Assembly (NCBI RefSeq): GCF_017948485.1 | Contig: NZ_JAFFSX010000003.1 | Location: forward strand, 454,281-518,280 | Length of the DNA: 64,000 nt | From: Streptomyces sp. GESEQ-35 | Lineage (GTDB): Bacteria; Actinomycetota; Actinomycetes; Streptomycetales; Streptomycetaceae | Reading direction: 5' to 3' | Shown here: positions 40,880 through 50,542 of the stretch, piece after piece | Position numbering within the stretch: the first letter of the stretch is position 1 | How the letters are laid out: each line of letters begins with the position of its first letter | Position numbers and translations under genes: made by a program | Notes under the pieces: generated by a model | Told to the model about the DNA's origin: nothing | What the model saw: the letters and a program-made list of their open reading frames with translations, nothing else | The model's database searches: none

Positions 40880-43138
40880 CTAGCGCCCCAGACGCCCGCG
40901 GACCATGCCGACGAGCGAATTCAGCTCCTCGATGCGCATGCGACGGGCGGCGATGAAGAAGACCCCGAGCAGTACGGCTCCGCCGACGAGGATCGCGGCG
41001 AAGGAGCCTGCCACGCCCTGGCCGAGCGAGTGGCCGATGCCGTAGCAGGCTGCGCCGCTGAGCACTGCCGCGGGGATCGAGGCGATGCAGAGCCGGGCGT
41101 ACGTCCGCATCACCCGGGTGCCGTCCAGGTCGCCGCCCAGGCGCTTGCGCAGCCGGCTCCAGGCAACACCGACGCCGATTGCGTACGCGAGGCCGTACGA
41201 GGCGGCCATGCCGACGACGGCCCAGCGGGCCGGGATCAGGAAGTAACAGGCGGCCGAGGCGCTCGCGTTCACCGCGGCCACGATGACCGTGTTGTAGAAG
41301 GGGGTCCGGGTGTCCTCGTAGGCGTAGAAGGCCCGCAGGACGACGTACTGCACGGAGTACGGGATCAAGCCGAGGGCGAAGGCCATCAGCATGTATCCCA
41401 TGTTCGTCGCCTCGCTGGTGCCCGAGGAGCCGAAGATCAGCGTGCACATCGGGATGCCGAGAGCGACGAAGCCGAAGGCGATCGGGACGATCGCGACGGC
41501 CGTTGTGCGCAGCCCCTGGGAGATGTCGTCCCGCACGGCACCGGCGTCGCTCTCGGCGGCCGACCGCGAGATCCGCGGGAGCAGAGCCGCCATCAGGGAG
41601 ACCGTGATGATGGCTTGCGGCAGGCCCCAGATGAGCTGGGCGTTGGCGTAAGCGGCGAAGCCGGTGCCCTTGACGTCCGAGTCCACACCGGCCGCGGTTG
41701 ACAGCTGGGTGACGACCATGGCACCCGCCTGGTTGGCGAGGACGAAGAAGAAGGTCCACTTGGCGAGCATCGCGGCCTTGCCCAGGCCGTGGCCCTTCCA
41801 GTCGAAGCGCAGCCGCGGCCGGAACCCGGTCTCGCGCAGGTACGGGATCATCGCAAGGGCCTGCACGACGAGGCCGAGCAGGACACCGATGCCCAGGAGC
41901 CGCTGGCCCTCCGGCGGGATGTTCGTGACGTCCATCCCGGAAGTCCCCGAGGTGCCGTACACCCAGATGAACATCCCGAGCGTCACGATGATGACGATGT
42001 TGTTGAGGACCGGGGTCCACATCATCGCGCCGAACTTTCCACGGGCGTTGAGGATCTGTCCCATCACCACGTGAATGCCCATGAAGAAGATCGAGGGCAG
42101 GAAGTAGCGAGTGAAGGTGACGGCGACCTCGTTGGCCTCGGGGTTGCTGGCGATCGGGTTCGACAGCATGCGGACCAGAAGCGGCGCCGCCAACATCGCG
42201 AGTCCGGTAAGTACGCCGAGGGCGACCACCACGAGGGTCAGCAGACGGTTGGCGTATGCCTGGCCGCCGTCCTCGTCGTCCTTCATGGCGCGCACGAGCT
42301 GCGGCACGAAGACGGAGTTGAGACCACCGCCGACGGTCAGGATGTAGATCATCGTCGGCAGCTGGTAGGCGACCTGGAAGGAGTCGCCGAGAAGGCCGAG
42401 GCCCAGCGCGGAGACGATCAGCGCGGAGCGGATGAAACCGGTGAGACGGGAGACCATCGTGCCCGCCGCCATCACGGCACTCGACTTCAGCAGGCCGCCC
42501 GCCCGGCCGCCCTTCCTGGTCGCCGCCGGGGCGGGAGCGGGTGCCTCGTCCGCAAGAGGAGGCGGCGTCGCCGCGGGGTACTGACCGTACTGTCCTGGCG
42601 CGGGCTGGCCGTACTGTCCCGGCGCCGGGGACGGGCCGGGTACCGACGGGGGCTCGTACTGGGGATGGCCACTGCCCTGCTGCTGGTCCCGGAAGAGATG
42701 CGCGAAGGCGTCCGGCTCGTGGCGTTCCTCGGAGGAGTGGGTGACGAGGTCGTCGACGCCCACGTACTGGGTGGTGCGGGGATCGTCGCCGTACGGCAGG
42801 TACTGGGTCGCGCCGTCCGGCTCGGGTGCCGGGGTCTGGGCCCACACGCGCGGGTCGGGGGCGTACGGCGACTGCGGCGGCTGGGCGTAGAGCTGCTGCG
42901 GCGGCGGGTACGTGCCCGGGGGCGGCGGCGGGTGTGCGGCACGGTCGTAGAGCGCCTCGGCGACCGGGTCCTGGGCCGAGAGGTCCTGCGCCCGGTAGGG
43001 GTCCTGGTCGTAGGCGTCCTGGAGGTACATGTCCGCGGGAGGCTCCGGCGGTACCTGGCCGTGCTCGGGCGGCTGGCCCTCGGGATGGCCCGAGCTGCCC
43101 GCGGCCTGGCCGCCGTCACCGTCGTACGGCGCGTTCAT
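40880..43138 (-). CDS. murJ: Lipid II flippase MurJ (MviN)
   Basis: This MOP-superfamily transporter (752 aa) moves lipid II across the membrane. A Pro/Gln/Tyr-rich cytosolic N-terminus of about 200 residues precedes about 14 membrane helices. Family signatures include SSAVMAAGTMVSRLTGFIRSALI and YVVLRAFYAYEDTRTPFYNT. The start ATG 43138 is standard. Together with the neighbouring pseudokinase it reproduces, as two genes, the mycobacterial MviN arrangement. Confidence 0.94.
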   Translation of the reverse strand: MNAPYDGDGGQAAGSSGHPEGQPPEHGQVPPEPPADMYLQDAYDQDPYRAQDLSAQDPVAEALYDRAAHPPPPPGTYPPPQQLYAQPPQSPYAPDPRVWAQTPAPEPDGATQYLPYGDDPRTTQYVGVDDLVTHSSEERHEPDAFAHLFRDQQQGSGHPQYEPPSVPGPSPAPGQYGQPAPGQYGQYPAATPPPLADEAPAPAPAATRKGGRAGGLLKSSAVMAAGTMVSRLTGFIRSALIVSALGLGLLGDSFQVAYQLPTMIYILTVGGGLNSVFVPQLVRAMKDDEDGGQAYANRLLTLVVVALGVLTGLAMLAAPLLVRMLSNPIASNPEANEVAVTFTRYFLPSIFFMGIHVVMGQILNARGKFGAMMWTPVLNNIVIIVTLGMFIWVYGTSGTSGMDVTNIPPEGQRLLGIGVLLGLVVQALAMIPYLRETGFRPRLRFDWKGHGLGKAAMLAKWTFFFVLANQAGAMVVTQLSTAAGVDSDVKGTGFAAYANAQLIWGLPQAIITVSLMAALLPRISRSAAESDAGAVRDDISQGLRTTAVAIVPIAFGFVALGIPMCTLIFGSSGTSEATNMGYMLMAFALGLIPYSVQYVVLRAFYAYEDTRTPFYNTVIVAAVNASASAACYFLIPARWAVVGMAASYGLAYAIGVGVAWSRLRKRLGGDLDGTRVMRTYARLCIASIPAAVLSGAACYGIGHSLGQGVAGSFAAILVGGAVLLGVFFIAARRMRIEELNSLVGMVRGRLGR

Positions 43139-43182
43139 GGTTACCCCACCTCATCGTCCCGGGCCGACCGGCCACGACATCC

Positions 43183-45573
43183 TCAACGGTCCACTCTCTC
43201 ACCCGTGCCGGACGGGTCTGTGCTTTCCGCTGGGGTGTCCGGTGCCGGGTCACTCGGCTGCTCCGGGTCGCCTGCTTGGGGCCGGGCGCCGGACTCCTTC
43301 TTGAGACGGTCTTCGGGGCCCCCGGGGTTCTGCGGGCCGTCCTCACCCTCGCCTGCCGCGTCGGGGCCGTCCCCGTCGGCCTCGCGGGCGGCGGCGCGCT
43401 TGCGCTGGGTGTACATCCGGAAGCCGGCCAGGACGAGCAGGAGGACACCACCGCCGATGACCAGCATCACGGTGGCCGTGATCTCGGTGACCTTCACGTC
43501 GAAGGTGACCTGTCGGCCGTACGCCTGGCCGTCCTCCGTGTACAGCTGGGCGATCACCGTGGCCCGGCCGTTGGCCTTGGCCGAGGTGGTGAACTTCACC
43601 GTCTGGCTGTGCCCGCCGGAGACCGTGACGGGCTGTTCCTCGTAGGTGGCGCCGCCGATCTGGAGCCGGTTCGGGTTGGTCGAGGTGAGGCGCAGAACCA
43701 GGTGCTCGACGCCCTGCACCAGGTTGTTCTGCACCGTCACGGGGATGGTGGCACTGCGTCCGGAGAGCTTGGTCTCGGACTTCTCGATCAACGTGACCTG
43801 ACCGACGAGTGACTCGAGATAGGACTCCACGTCGGTCCGGAAGCTCAACGCGGTGTCGGCCCGGCCGCGCCACGACGTGGACATCTCGCGGTTCATCGCC
43901 CGCCCGAAGGGGGTCACCACACGGGACTGGTCGGAGAGGATCACCTTGAAGTTGTCCAGCTTGTTCTGCGTGGACGCGATCTGCTCGAAGGCCGACCGGG
44001 GCAGCTCCTGCTTGCGCAGCGACGAGGGGTAGGCGGAGCTGGAGGGCACCTCCGTGGTGGCGCCCTCGTCCGGCTCCGCGGCTGCGGTCGCCGTGAGTTC
44101 CTGGGACTCGGACCAGGAGCCGCTCTGGAGCGCCGTCACCGCCTCGGCCATCGCCTGGGCCTGTCGGCCCGTCGGCATGCGCTGCGGGGCGACGACGATG
44201 CTGCGCTGATTGTCCGTCTGGAGGTTCATCGTGAGGCTCTGGGCGAGGAACTTCTGTACGGCGAGCGTGGACGCCGACGCCTTCGTCATGTCGCCCTGGA
44301 AGCCCGTCGACAGCCGTGCGTCCGCGACCACCGCCGTTGTGCCACCGCCGATCGGACGCGCCGCCGAGGGCGTGTACGGCAGGCCGCCCGTCTCCTCCAG
44401 GCTGTCACTGCGCGCGATCACCTTGTCGGCGCCGGCCGACGTGGCGACCTTCACGATCGACGGATCGACGGCGCCGTCCACGGGCCAGGCGAAGTCCGTG
44501 ATCGGTTCCACGTGGAGGATCGTCTCCACCGTGTTGGCGACGACGTCGGTGGCTTCCTTGAGGTGACTCAGCGAACCGGTGACGCTGGTGCCGTTGTGAG
44601 CGAGGGAGGCCAGGTCGGGGTCGGCGAAGGGCAGGGCGACGACCTCCTTGTCGACCACCGCTTCCTGGAGCGAGGCAAGCCACTTCTTCGCCACCGCCTG
44701 ACGGGTGCCGGCCGTGGTGGTGCCGTCGTCGTTCTTCACCCGGTAGCCGCGCGTCATCGCATCGACCGAGGCCAGCAGGTCCGGGTCGATCACCCAGGTG
44801 ACGTCGAGGTTCTTGCCCAGCGACAGGAGCTGGTCCAGCCGGCCCCCGGGGGAGATCTCCTTGGCGAGGTCGTCGTTGAGGAAGACCGGAGTCTGCTGCT
44901 CGTTCGACCCCGTCTCCGCCGTCATGTGGACCGTGGAGACGAGCGGCCACAGGACGGTCGTCTTCGTCCTGGTGTCGGCCTCCCCGGGCTGCCAGGGCAG
45001 GAACGTCCGCTCGATGCCGAGCACCTGCTGCCACGGCTGCGCGGAGGTCTCGCCGGAGAGGGAGACGGCGAACTGGTAGACCCCGTCCGGGCCGAGGTCC
45101 AGCTTGTCGACGGGTACGGCGATGCTGAAGCGCTCGGATACGCCCGGCGTGAGCTTCGAGAACTCCTCGACGTAGTCCTCGCCGACCGGCGTGCCGTCGG
45201 CGCCCTCCTGGTAGCCGGTGCGCTGGGCGGCGGTGTCGATGGCCGAGCGGGTGGTCAGCCGGGGGCCCAGGCGCAGATCGACCTCGGCGCCGGTGACGGC
45301 CTGCTTGCCGTTGTTGGTCACGGTGCCGGACACGGTCAGGGTGTCGCCCTCGACGGGGGCGCTGGGGCTGAGCGAGTCGAGAGCGATGGCCACTGTGCTC
45401 GAGCCCGAGGCGGCCTTCGCGGAGGTCTGTCCGGCGGCGCCCGCGGGCATGGCGGCAGGCAGCTGGAGCAGCCCGGCCAGCAGGGGCGCCCCGGCGAGCA
45501 CTGCTCCCGTGCGCCGCAGCCACCGGCGGGCAGGTGAGGGACGGGTCCCCTGGAAGTCTGCCGCCTCGGCCAC
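43183..45573 (-). CDS. DUF6049 secreted/membrane protein
   Basis: The 796-aa protein has a signal peptide (TGAVLAGAPLLAGLLQLPAAMPAGAA), a large extracytoplasmic region with Ig-like beta segments (LTVSGTVTNNGKQAVTGAEVDLRL), a central part, a second beta segment (TIPVTVQNNLVQGVEHLVLRL) and a C-terminal membrane helix (ATVMLVIGGGVLLLVLAGF). A charged cytosolic tail closes it. It always lies beside murJ in Streptomyces; the role is unknown, possibly cell-wall related. Start GTG 45573. Confidence 0.88.
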   Translation of the reverse strand: MAEAADFQGTRPSPARRWLRRTGAVLAGAPLLAGLLQLPAAMPAGAAGQTSAKAASGSSTVAIALDSLSPSAPVEGDTLTVSGTVTNNGKQAVTGAEVDLRLGPRLTTRSAIDTAAQRTGYQEGADGTPVGEDYVEEFSKLTPGVSERFSIAVPVDKLDLGPDGVYQFAVSLSGETSAQPWQQVLGIERTFLPWQPGEADTRTKTTVLWPLVSTVHMTAETGSNEQQTPVFLNDDLAKEISPGGRLDQLLSLGKNLDVTWVIDPDLLASVDAMTRGYRVKNDDGTTTAGTRQAVAKKWLASLQEAVVDKEVVALPFADPDLASLAHNGTSVTGSLSHLKEATDVVANTVETILHVEPITDFAWPVDGAVDPSIVKVATSAGADKVIARSDSLEETGGLPYTPSAARPIGGGTTAVVADARLSTGFQGDMTKASASTLAVQKFLAQSLTMNLQTDNQRSIVVAPQRMPTGRQAQAMAEAVTALQSGSWSESQELTATAAAEPDEGATTEVPSSSAYPSSLRKQELPRSAFEQIASTQNKLDNFKVILSDQSRVVTPFGRAMNREMSTSWRGRADTALSFRTDVESYLESLVGQVTLIEKSETKLSGRSATIPVTVQNNLVQGVEHLVLRLTSTNPNRLQIGGATYEEQPVTVSGGHSQTVKFTTSAKANGRATVIAQLYTEDGQAYGRQVTFDVKVTEITATVMLVIGGGVLLLVLAGFRMYTQRKRAAAREADGDGPDAAGEGEDGPQNPGGPEDRLKKESGARPQAGDPEQPSDPAPDTPAESTDPSGTGERVDR

Positions 45574-45859
45574 GCGCTCGTCCGTCCCTCGTCGTCGTCA
45601 GTGGTCGTCGGAATGTCCGCCCACGCATGGTAACGATGCGCGCTGAGGGGAAGTGCCGCGGACCGCTCCACAAGATCGGGGGACGCCGCCGGGCTGTCCC
45701 GTATATGCCCGTATAAAGAGGAGCGTCTGCCGCACGTTGCCAGGACAGATCTTGTGCGGGTATCAGGGAGGCGAGGTGCCAGTCACTTTTGGGCGAGCCG
45801 CCGGTCCCCTCCATAATGGGGGCGCTCTGGGCCGCCCGCGCCACGTACCCTCTTCTGTT

Positions 45860-47326
45860 GTGCCGAACGCCAACGAAGACAACCTCAGTGCCCTGAGCCA
45901 GGTGCAGCACCGCGCGGTCAGTGAACTGCTGCGGGTCGCTCCTGTCGCCGACGACCTCGCCCGCCGCTTCCAGGAGGCCGGGTTCTCACTCGCCTTGGTC
46001 GGCGGATCGGTCAGGGACGCGTTGCTCGGCCGGCTCGGCAACGACCTCGACTTCACGACGGATGCCCGACCCGAGGACGTACTGAAGATCGTCCGACCGT
46101 GGGCGGACGCCGTGTGGGAGGTCGGAATCGCCTTCGGGACCGTCGGGGTGCAGAAGGATGCCCGCGTCGGAGACGCTGATCGACGCTTTGAGATCGAGGT
46201 GACCACCTACCGGTCCGAGGCGTACGACCGAACCTCACGCAAGCCCGAGGTGTCGTACGGCGACTCCATCGAGGAGGACCTCGTCCGGCGTGACTTCACG
46301 GTGAACGCGATGGCGGTTGCGCTCCCGGAGAAGGAGTTCATCGATCCGCACGGCGGTCTCAAGGACCTCTCTGAGCGTGTGCTCCGCACCCCGGGCACCC
46401 CTGAGGAGTCCTTCTCGGACGATCCGCTGCGAATGATGCGGGCCGCGCGCTTCGCCGCGCAGCTTGACTTCGAGGTGGCTCCCGAGGTCGTCACGGCGAT
46501 GAAGGAAATGGCGGAGCGTATCGAGATCGTCTCGGCCGAGCGAGTCAGGGAGGAGCTGAACAAGCTGATCCTGTCCGCGCACCCCCGCAAGGGACTGACG
46601 TTGCTGGTCGACACCGGGCTCGCCGACCATGTGCTCCCCGAGCTTCCGGCACTCCGCCTGGAGCGCGACGAGCATCACCGGCACAAGGATGTCTACGACC
46701 ACACGCTGATCGTTCTGGAGCAGGCGATCGAGCTTGAGGACGACGGCCCCGACCTCACCCTCCGCCTGGCTGCGCTCCTGCATGACATCGGCAAGCCGCG
46801 CACCCGTCGCTTCGAAAAGGACGGCGGGGTCTCCTTCCACCACCACGAAGTGGTCGGCGCGAAGATGACCAAGAAGCGAATGACGGCGCTGAAGTACTCC
46901 AACGAGCTCGTGAAGGATGTTTCCCGTCTGGTCGAGCTCCACCTGCGTTTCCACGGCTACGGCACCGGAGAGTGGACGGACTCCGCGGTCCGCCGCTACG
47001 TCCGTGATGCCGGCCCCCTCCTCGACCGCCTCCATAAACTGACCCGCTCGGACTGCACGACCCGCAACAAGCGCAAGGCGGCCACGCTCGCGCGTGCCTA
47101 TGACGGCCTGGAAGAGCGGATCGCGCAACTCCAGGAGCAGGAAGAGCTGGACGCGATCCGTCCCGATCTCGACGGCAACCAGATCATGGAAATCCTGGGT
47201 GTCGGCCCTGGGCCGGCCATCGGGCGTGCGTACAAGCACATGCTGGAGCTTCGCCTGGAGAACGGGCCGATGGCGTACGACGCGGCAGTGGCGGTGCTCA
47301 AGGAGTGGTGGGCCGAGCAGGGCTGA
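45860..47326 (+). CDS. CCA tRNA nucleotidyltransferase
   Basis: This enzyme (488 aa) adds or repairs the 3'-CCA of tRNAs. The head motif ALVGGSVRDALLGRLGNDLDFTTDA with catalytic DLD, the RRDFTVNAMAV motif and the EDDLVRRDF/RMMRAARFAAQL segments identify it. A central HD domain (LLHDIGKPRTRR) and C-terminal tRNA-binding part follow. Start GTG 45860 has no Shine-Dalgarno, and a TACCCT -10-like hexamer at 45847-45852 would place transcription start at the GTG, suggesting a leaderless mRNA. Both tRNAs in the window lack encoded CCA. Confidence 0.94.
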   Translation: MPNANEDNLSALSQVQHRAVSELLRVAPVADDLARRFQEAGFSLALVGGSVRDALLGRLGNDLDFTTDARPEDVLKIVRPWADAVWEVGIAFGTVGVQKDARVGDADRRFEIEVTTYRSEAYDRTSRKPEVSYGDSIEEDLVRRDFTVNAMAVALPEKEFIDPHGGLKDLSERVLRTPGTPEESFSDDPLRMMRAARFAAQLDFEVAPEVVTAMKEMAERIEIVSAERVREELNKLILSAHPRKGLTLLVDTGLADHVLPELPALRLERDEHHRHKDVYDHTLIVLEQAIELEDDGPDLTLRLAALLHDIGKPRTRRFEKDGGVSFHHHEVVGAKMTKKRMTALKYSNELVKDVSRLVELHLRFHGYGTGEWTDSAVRRYVRDAGPLLDRLHKLTRSDCTTRNKRKAATLARAYDGLEERIAQLQEQEELDAIRPDLDGNQIMEILGVGPGPAIGRAYKHMLELRLENGPMAYDAAVAVLKEWWAEQG

Positions 47327-47337
47327 GTGCGTGAAAC

Positions 47338-47405
47338 GGGGCAATGTTTCACGTGAAACATTGCCCCGCCCGAGACGCGCCGAGGGGCGGTGTTTCACGT
47401 GAAAC
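47338..47405. other. parS: Pair of parS sites downstream of the CCA-transferase gene
   Basis: parS copies at 47346-47359 and 47392-47405 are perfect. The first is the centre of an exact 30-bp palindrome (47338-47367) that starts 11 bases after the stop codon and can form a hairpin. A second GC-rich inverted repeat lies between the two sites. The pair sits between convergent genes. Confidence 0.92.
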
Positions 47406-47427
47406 ATTGCCCCTCTGAGTGCCTGTC

Positions 47428-47952
47428 CTACTTCGTGTAGTCCTTCAGGCAGAGCAGGAAGTCGCTGCTGTCGCCGCTCTCGGTGTACACGTACTGGAAG
47501 TCCTTGGTCTTGGCCTCGCACTGGGTGCTGGCCGCGGCGTCGGTGGTGTAGGAACCTTCGATCTTGGCCAGCACCACGTACTGGGCGTCCGAAGAGCTGC
47601 ACTCGACGACTTCGAGGTCCGGCTCGTTGTTGTTGGTGCTTCCGCGGTGCATGCAGTCGCCCACCGCGGCCGTCTTGGCGTCATCCTGGCTGGCAATGAT
47701 GCTGCCGATGACCGCGCCGATGATGGCTACGGCGATCACTATGTTCCTGATCAACTTGAAGCTGGCCCTGCGGCGGGGCTGCTCCGGCGGGACCGGCGGG
47801 TACGGCGCGGCGCCCTGCTGGGGGAAGCCGGGCTGGCCGGGCTGCTGCGGGTAGCTGCCCTGGGGCGGGTACGGGGCCTGACCCTGGGGCTGGGCGTAAG
47901 GGTTCTGGCCCTGCGCGAATGGGTTCTGGCCCTGAGGCGGCGGAGTTGTCAC
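47428..47952 (-). CDS. LppU/SCO3897-like membrane protein
   Basis: The 174-aa protein has a Pro/Gln/Tyr/Gly-rich N-terminus (TTPPPQGQNPFAQGQNPYAQPQGQ), one membrane helix (LIRNIVIAVAIIGAVIGSIIAS) and an extracytoplasmic domain with VGDCMHRGS, VVECSSSDAQYVVLAKI, QCEA and LLCLK: four cysteines likely in two disulfides. Start GTG 47952 has AGGGGGACC upstream. It resembles the LppU/SCO3897 family; function unknown. Confidence 0.85.
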   Translation of the reverse strand: MTTPPPQGQNPFAQGQNPYAQPQGQAPYPPQGSYPQQPGQPGFPQQGAAPYPPVPPEQPRRRASFKLIRNIVIAVAIIGAVIGSIIASQDDAKTAAVGDCMHRGSTNNNEPDLEVVECSSSDAQYVVLAKIEGSYTTDAAASTQCEAKTKDFQYVYTESGDSSDFLLCLKDYTK

Positions 47953-48073
47953 TGAGGTCCCCCTGGAACTGGATGCATGACGCGAACATGGCGCGAAATA
48001 AGACGCACGTAAGTTACCGGTCCCCACTGACAACTCTGTGGCGAGGAGTGGCTCTGTGTCATTGATGTGACAC

Positions 48074-49336
48074 TTACTGGCGTTCAAGTCTGGACATAGT
48101 GGAAGCAACTGCCCCGTAGATAACGGCGACTGTGACCACCAGCGGCACCGACCGGCCGTCCGGGGGCAGCATCACGGCGGCGACAGCGGCGGCGCCGACG
48201 AACGCGGCGTTGAACAGGACGTCGTAGACCGAAAAGACCCGGCCACGGAAGCCGTCGTCGACCGAGGACTGCACGATCGTGTCCGTGGCGATCTTCGCGC
48301 CTTGGGTGGTGAGGCCCAGGACGAATGCCGCGACCAGTATGGGTGTTGTGGCGAAGGGCAGGCCGAGAGCGAGTTCCAGGACCGAGGCCGCCGCCGCGCA
48401 CACGACGATCCAGCGGCCGGGGCCGAGACGACCCGCCGCCCAGGGAGTCAGTACCGCCGCCGCGAAGAAGCCGGCGCCGGAAATGGCCAACGCCAGGCCC
48501 AGCAGGGCGAGTCCGTCCTCCGAGGTGGAGGTGAAGGCGTACCGGCAGAGCATCAGCACCATGACCGTCAGGGCGCCGTAGCAGAACCTCATCATCGTCA
48601 TCGCGCACAGCGCCCACGTCGCCTCCCGGCGCTGTGGCGCGGCGAGATGACGTACGGCTGCCGTCAGGTCGCGCGCGGTGCCGGAGAGTGCCGCTCTGAG
48701 GCGGGGCTGGACCATTTCCCGGTCGGGGCCCAGCAGTTCCCGGGAGATCCGCAGCGAGGCCAGCCCGGCGCACAGGTACAGCACGGCGCCCAGCAGCACC
48801 ACCGCCGCGTCGGAGTCCGCGAACAGGAGCCGTACGACGAAGGCGAGGCCGCCGCCGGCGGTCGCGGCGAGCGTTCCGGCAGTCGGGGACAAGGAGTTGG
48901 CGATCACCAGTCGGTCCGTGTCGACCACGCGGGGCAGTGCGGCGGACAGGCCCGCGAGGACGAAGCGGTTGACGGCGGTGACGCACAGGGCGGAGACGTA
49001 GAAGAGCCAGTCCGGGACGTGGCTGACCATCAGGGCGGCCGTCGCCGTGGCGAGCAGGGCACGCAGCAGGCCGCAGTACAGCAGAACCTGACGGCGGCGC
49101 CAGCGGTCCAGCAGGACGCCGGCGAAGGGGCCCACCAGGGAGTACGGGAGGAGCAGGACCGCCATCGCGGAGGCGATCGCGGTGGCCGAGGTCTGCTTCT
49201 CCGGAGAGAAGACGACGTAGGAGGCGAGTGCGACCTGGTAGACACCGTCGGCTCCCTGGGAGAGCAGGCGTACGGCGAGCAGGCGTCGGAAGCCCTGGAA
49301 GCGCAGGAGGACGCGCAGGTCACGGACGACGGCCAT
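48074..49336 (-). CDS. Major facilitator superfamily transporter
   Basis: The 420-aa protein has about 12 hydrophobic helices with the MFS loop motif GVLLDRWRRRQVLLYCG between helices 2 and 3. It resembles MFS exporters found near the parB side of Streptomyces origins; the substrate is unknown. Start ATG 49336 (MAVVRDLRVLLRFQGFRRLLAVR) is preferred over GTG 49351. It may share transcription with nothing upstream, since a terminator lies in front. Confidence 0.88.
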   Translation of the reverse strand: MAVVRDLRVLLRFQGFRRLLAVRLLSQGADGVYQVALASYVVFSPEKQTSATAIASAMAVLLLPYSLVGPFAGVLLDRWRRRQVLLYCGLLRALLATATAALMVSHVPDWLFYVSALCVTAVNRFVLAGLSAALPRVVDTDRLVIANSLSPTAGTLAATAGGGLAFVVRLLFADSDAAVVLLGAVLYLCAGLASLRISRELLGPDREMVQPRLRAALSGTARDLTAAVRHLAAPQRREATWALCAMTMMRFCYGALTVMVLMLCRYAFTSTSEDGLALLGLALAISGAGFFAAAVLTPWAAGRLGPGRWIVVCAAAASVLELALGLPFATTPILVAAFVLGLTTQGAKIATDTIVQSSVDDGFRGRVFSVYDVLFNAAFVGAAAVAAVMLPPDGRSVPLVVTVAVIYGAVASTMSRLERQ

Positions 49337-49358
49337 GGGGCACAGCCTCACATACGGG

Positions 49359-49392
49359 GAGGGTCCCCGAGCGGAGTGCCCCGGGGACCCTC
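49359..49392 (-). terminator. Terminator of ino1
   Basis: Perfect 10-bp arms (49359-49368 and 49383-49392) with a GC-rich loop lie 24 bases below the ino1 stop on the minus strand. Confidence 0.75.
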
Positions 49393-49415
49393 AATTTCGA
49401 GCAAGACCTGGGTCT

Positions 49416-50498
49416 TTAGCGCTCGACCTCGCCCTTGATGAACTTCTCCACGTTCTCCCGCGCCTCGTCGTCGAAGTACTGGACCGGCGGGGACTTCATG
49501 AAGTAGCTCGACGCCGACAGGATCGGGCCGCCGATGCCGCGGTCCTTGGCGATCTTCGCGGCGCGCAGGGCGTCGATGATGACGCCGGCGGAGTTCGGGG
49601 AGTCCCAGACCTCGAGCTTGTACTCCAGGTTCAGCGGGACGTCACCGAAGGCGCGGCCCTCGAGACGGACGTACGCCCACTTGCGGTCGTCGAGCCAGGC
49701 GACGTAGTCGGACGGGCCGATGTGGACGTTGTCCGCGCCCAGCTCGCGGTCGCGGATCTGGGAGGTGACGGCCTGCGTCTTGGAGATCTTCTTGGACTCC
49801 AGGCGGTCGCGCTCCAGCATGTTCTTGAAGTCCATGTTGCCGCCGACGTTCAGCTGCATCGTGCGGTCCAGCACGACGCCGCGGTCCTCGAACAGCTTCG
49901 CCATGACGCGGTGCGTGATGGTGGCGCCGACCTGCGACTTGATGTCGTCGCCGACGATCGGGACGCCCGCCTCGGTGAACTTGTCCGCCCACTCCTTGGT
50001 GCCGGCGATGAAGACCGGAAGGGCGTTGACGAAGGCGACCTTGGCGTCGATGGCGCACTGGGCGTAGAACTTCGCCGCGTCCTCGGAGCCGACGGGCAGG
50101 TAGCAGACGAGGACGTCGACCTGCTTGTCCTTGAGGATCTGGACGATGTCGACCGGCGCCTCGGCGGACTCCTCGATGGTCTCGCGGTAGTACTTGCCGA
50201 GGCCGTCGAGCGTGTGGCCGCGCTGGACGGTCACGCCGCTGTTCGGCACGTCGCAGATCTTGATGGTGTTGTTCTCGGAGGCGCCGATGGCGTCCGCGAG
50301 GTCCAGGCCGACCTTCTTCGCGTCGACGTCGAACGCGGCGACGAACTCCACGTCACTGACGTGGTAGTCGCCGAACTGGACGTGCATCAGGCCGGGGACC
50401 CTCGACGCCGGATCGGCGTCCTTGTAGTACTCGACTCCCTGCACCAGCGACGCAGCGCAGTTGCCGACGCCGACGATGGCTACGCGAACCGAACCCAT
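49416..50498 (-). CDS. ino1: Inositol-3-phosphate synthase
   Basis: The 360-aa enzyme converts glucose 6-phosphate to inositol 3-phosphate with NAD, the first step to mycothiol and phosphatidylinositol. Motifs are [18 protein letters not shown], the Asn/Ser-rich NAD loop, [13 protein letters not shown] and [14 protein letters not shown]. Start ATG 50498 has AGGGAG upstream. It lies 44 bases below a PadR-type regulator gene on the same strand, which suggests an operon under that regulator. Confidence 0.95.
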   Translation of the reverse strand: MGSVRVAIVGVGNCAASLVQGVEYYKDADPASRVPGLMHVQFGDYHVSDVEFVAAFDVDAKKVGLDLADAIGASENNTIKICDVPNSGVTVQRGHTLDGLGKYYRETIEESAEAPVDIVQILKDKQVDVLVCYLPVGSEDAAKFYAQCAIDAKVAFVNALPVFIAGTKEWADKFTEAGVPIVGDDIKSQVGATITHRVMAKLFEDRGVVLDRTMQLNVGGNMDFKNMLERDRLESKKISKTQAVTSQIRDRELGADNVHIGPSDYVAWLDDRKWAYVRLEGRAFGDVPLNLEYKLEVWDSPNSAGVIIDALRAAKIAKDRGIGGPILSASSYFMKSPPVQYFDDEARENVEKFIKGEVER

Positions 50499-50542
50499 TC
50501 CGGTTGCTCCCTGTGTGTACGAGTGAGGCCCTGGCAGGGGTC

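Noticed and set aside
44511..44524. GTTCCACGTGGAGG as a parS site
   Set aside because: At least three differences from consensus including both flanks, inside a coding region; too degenerate.
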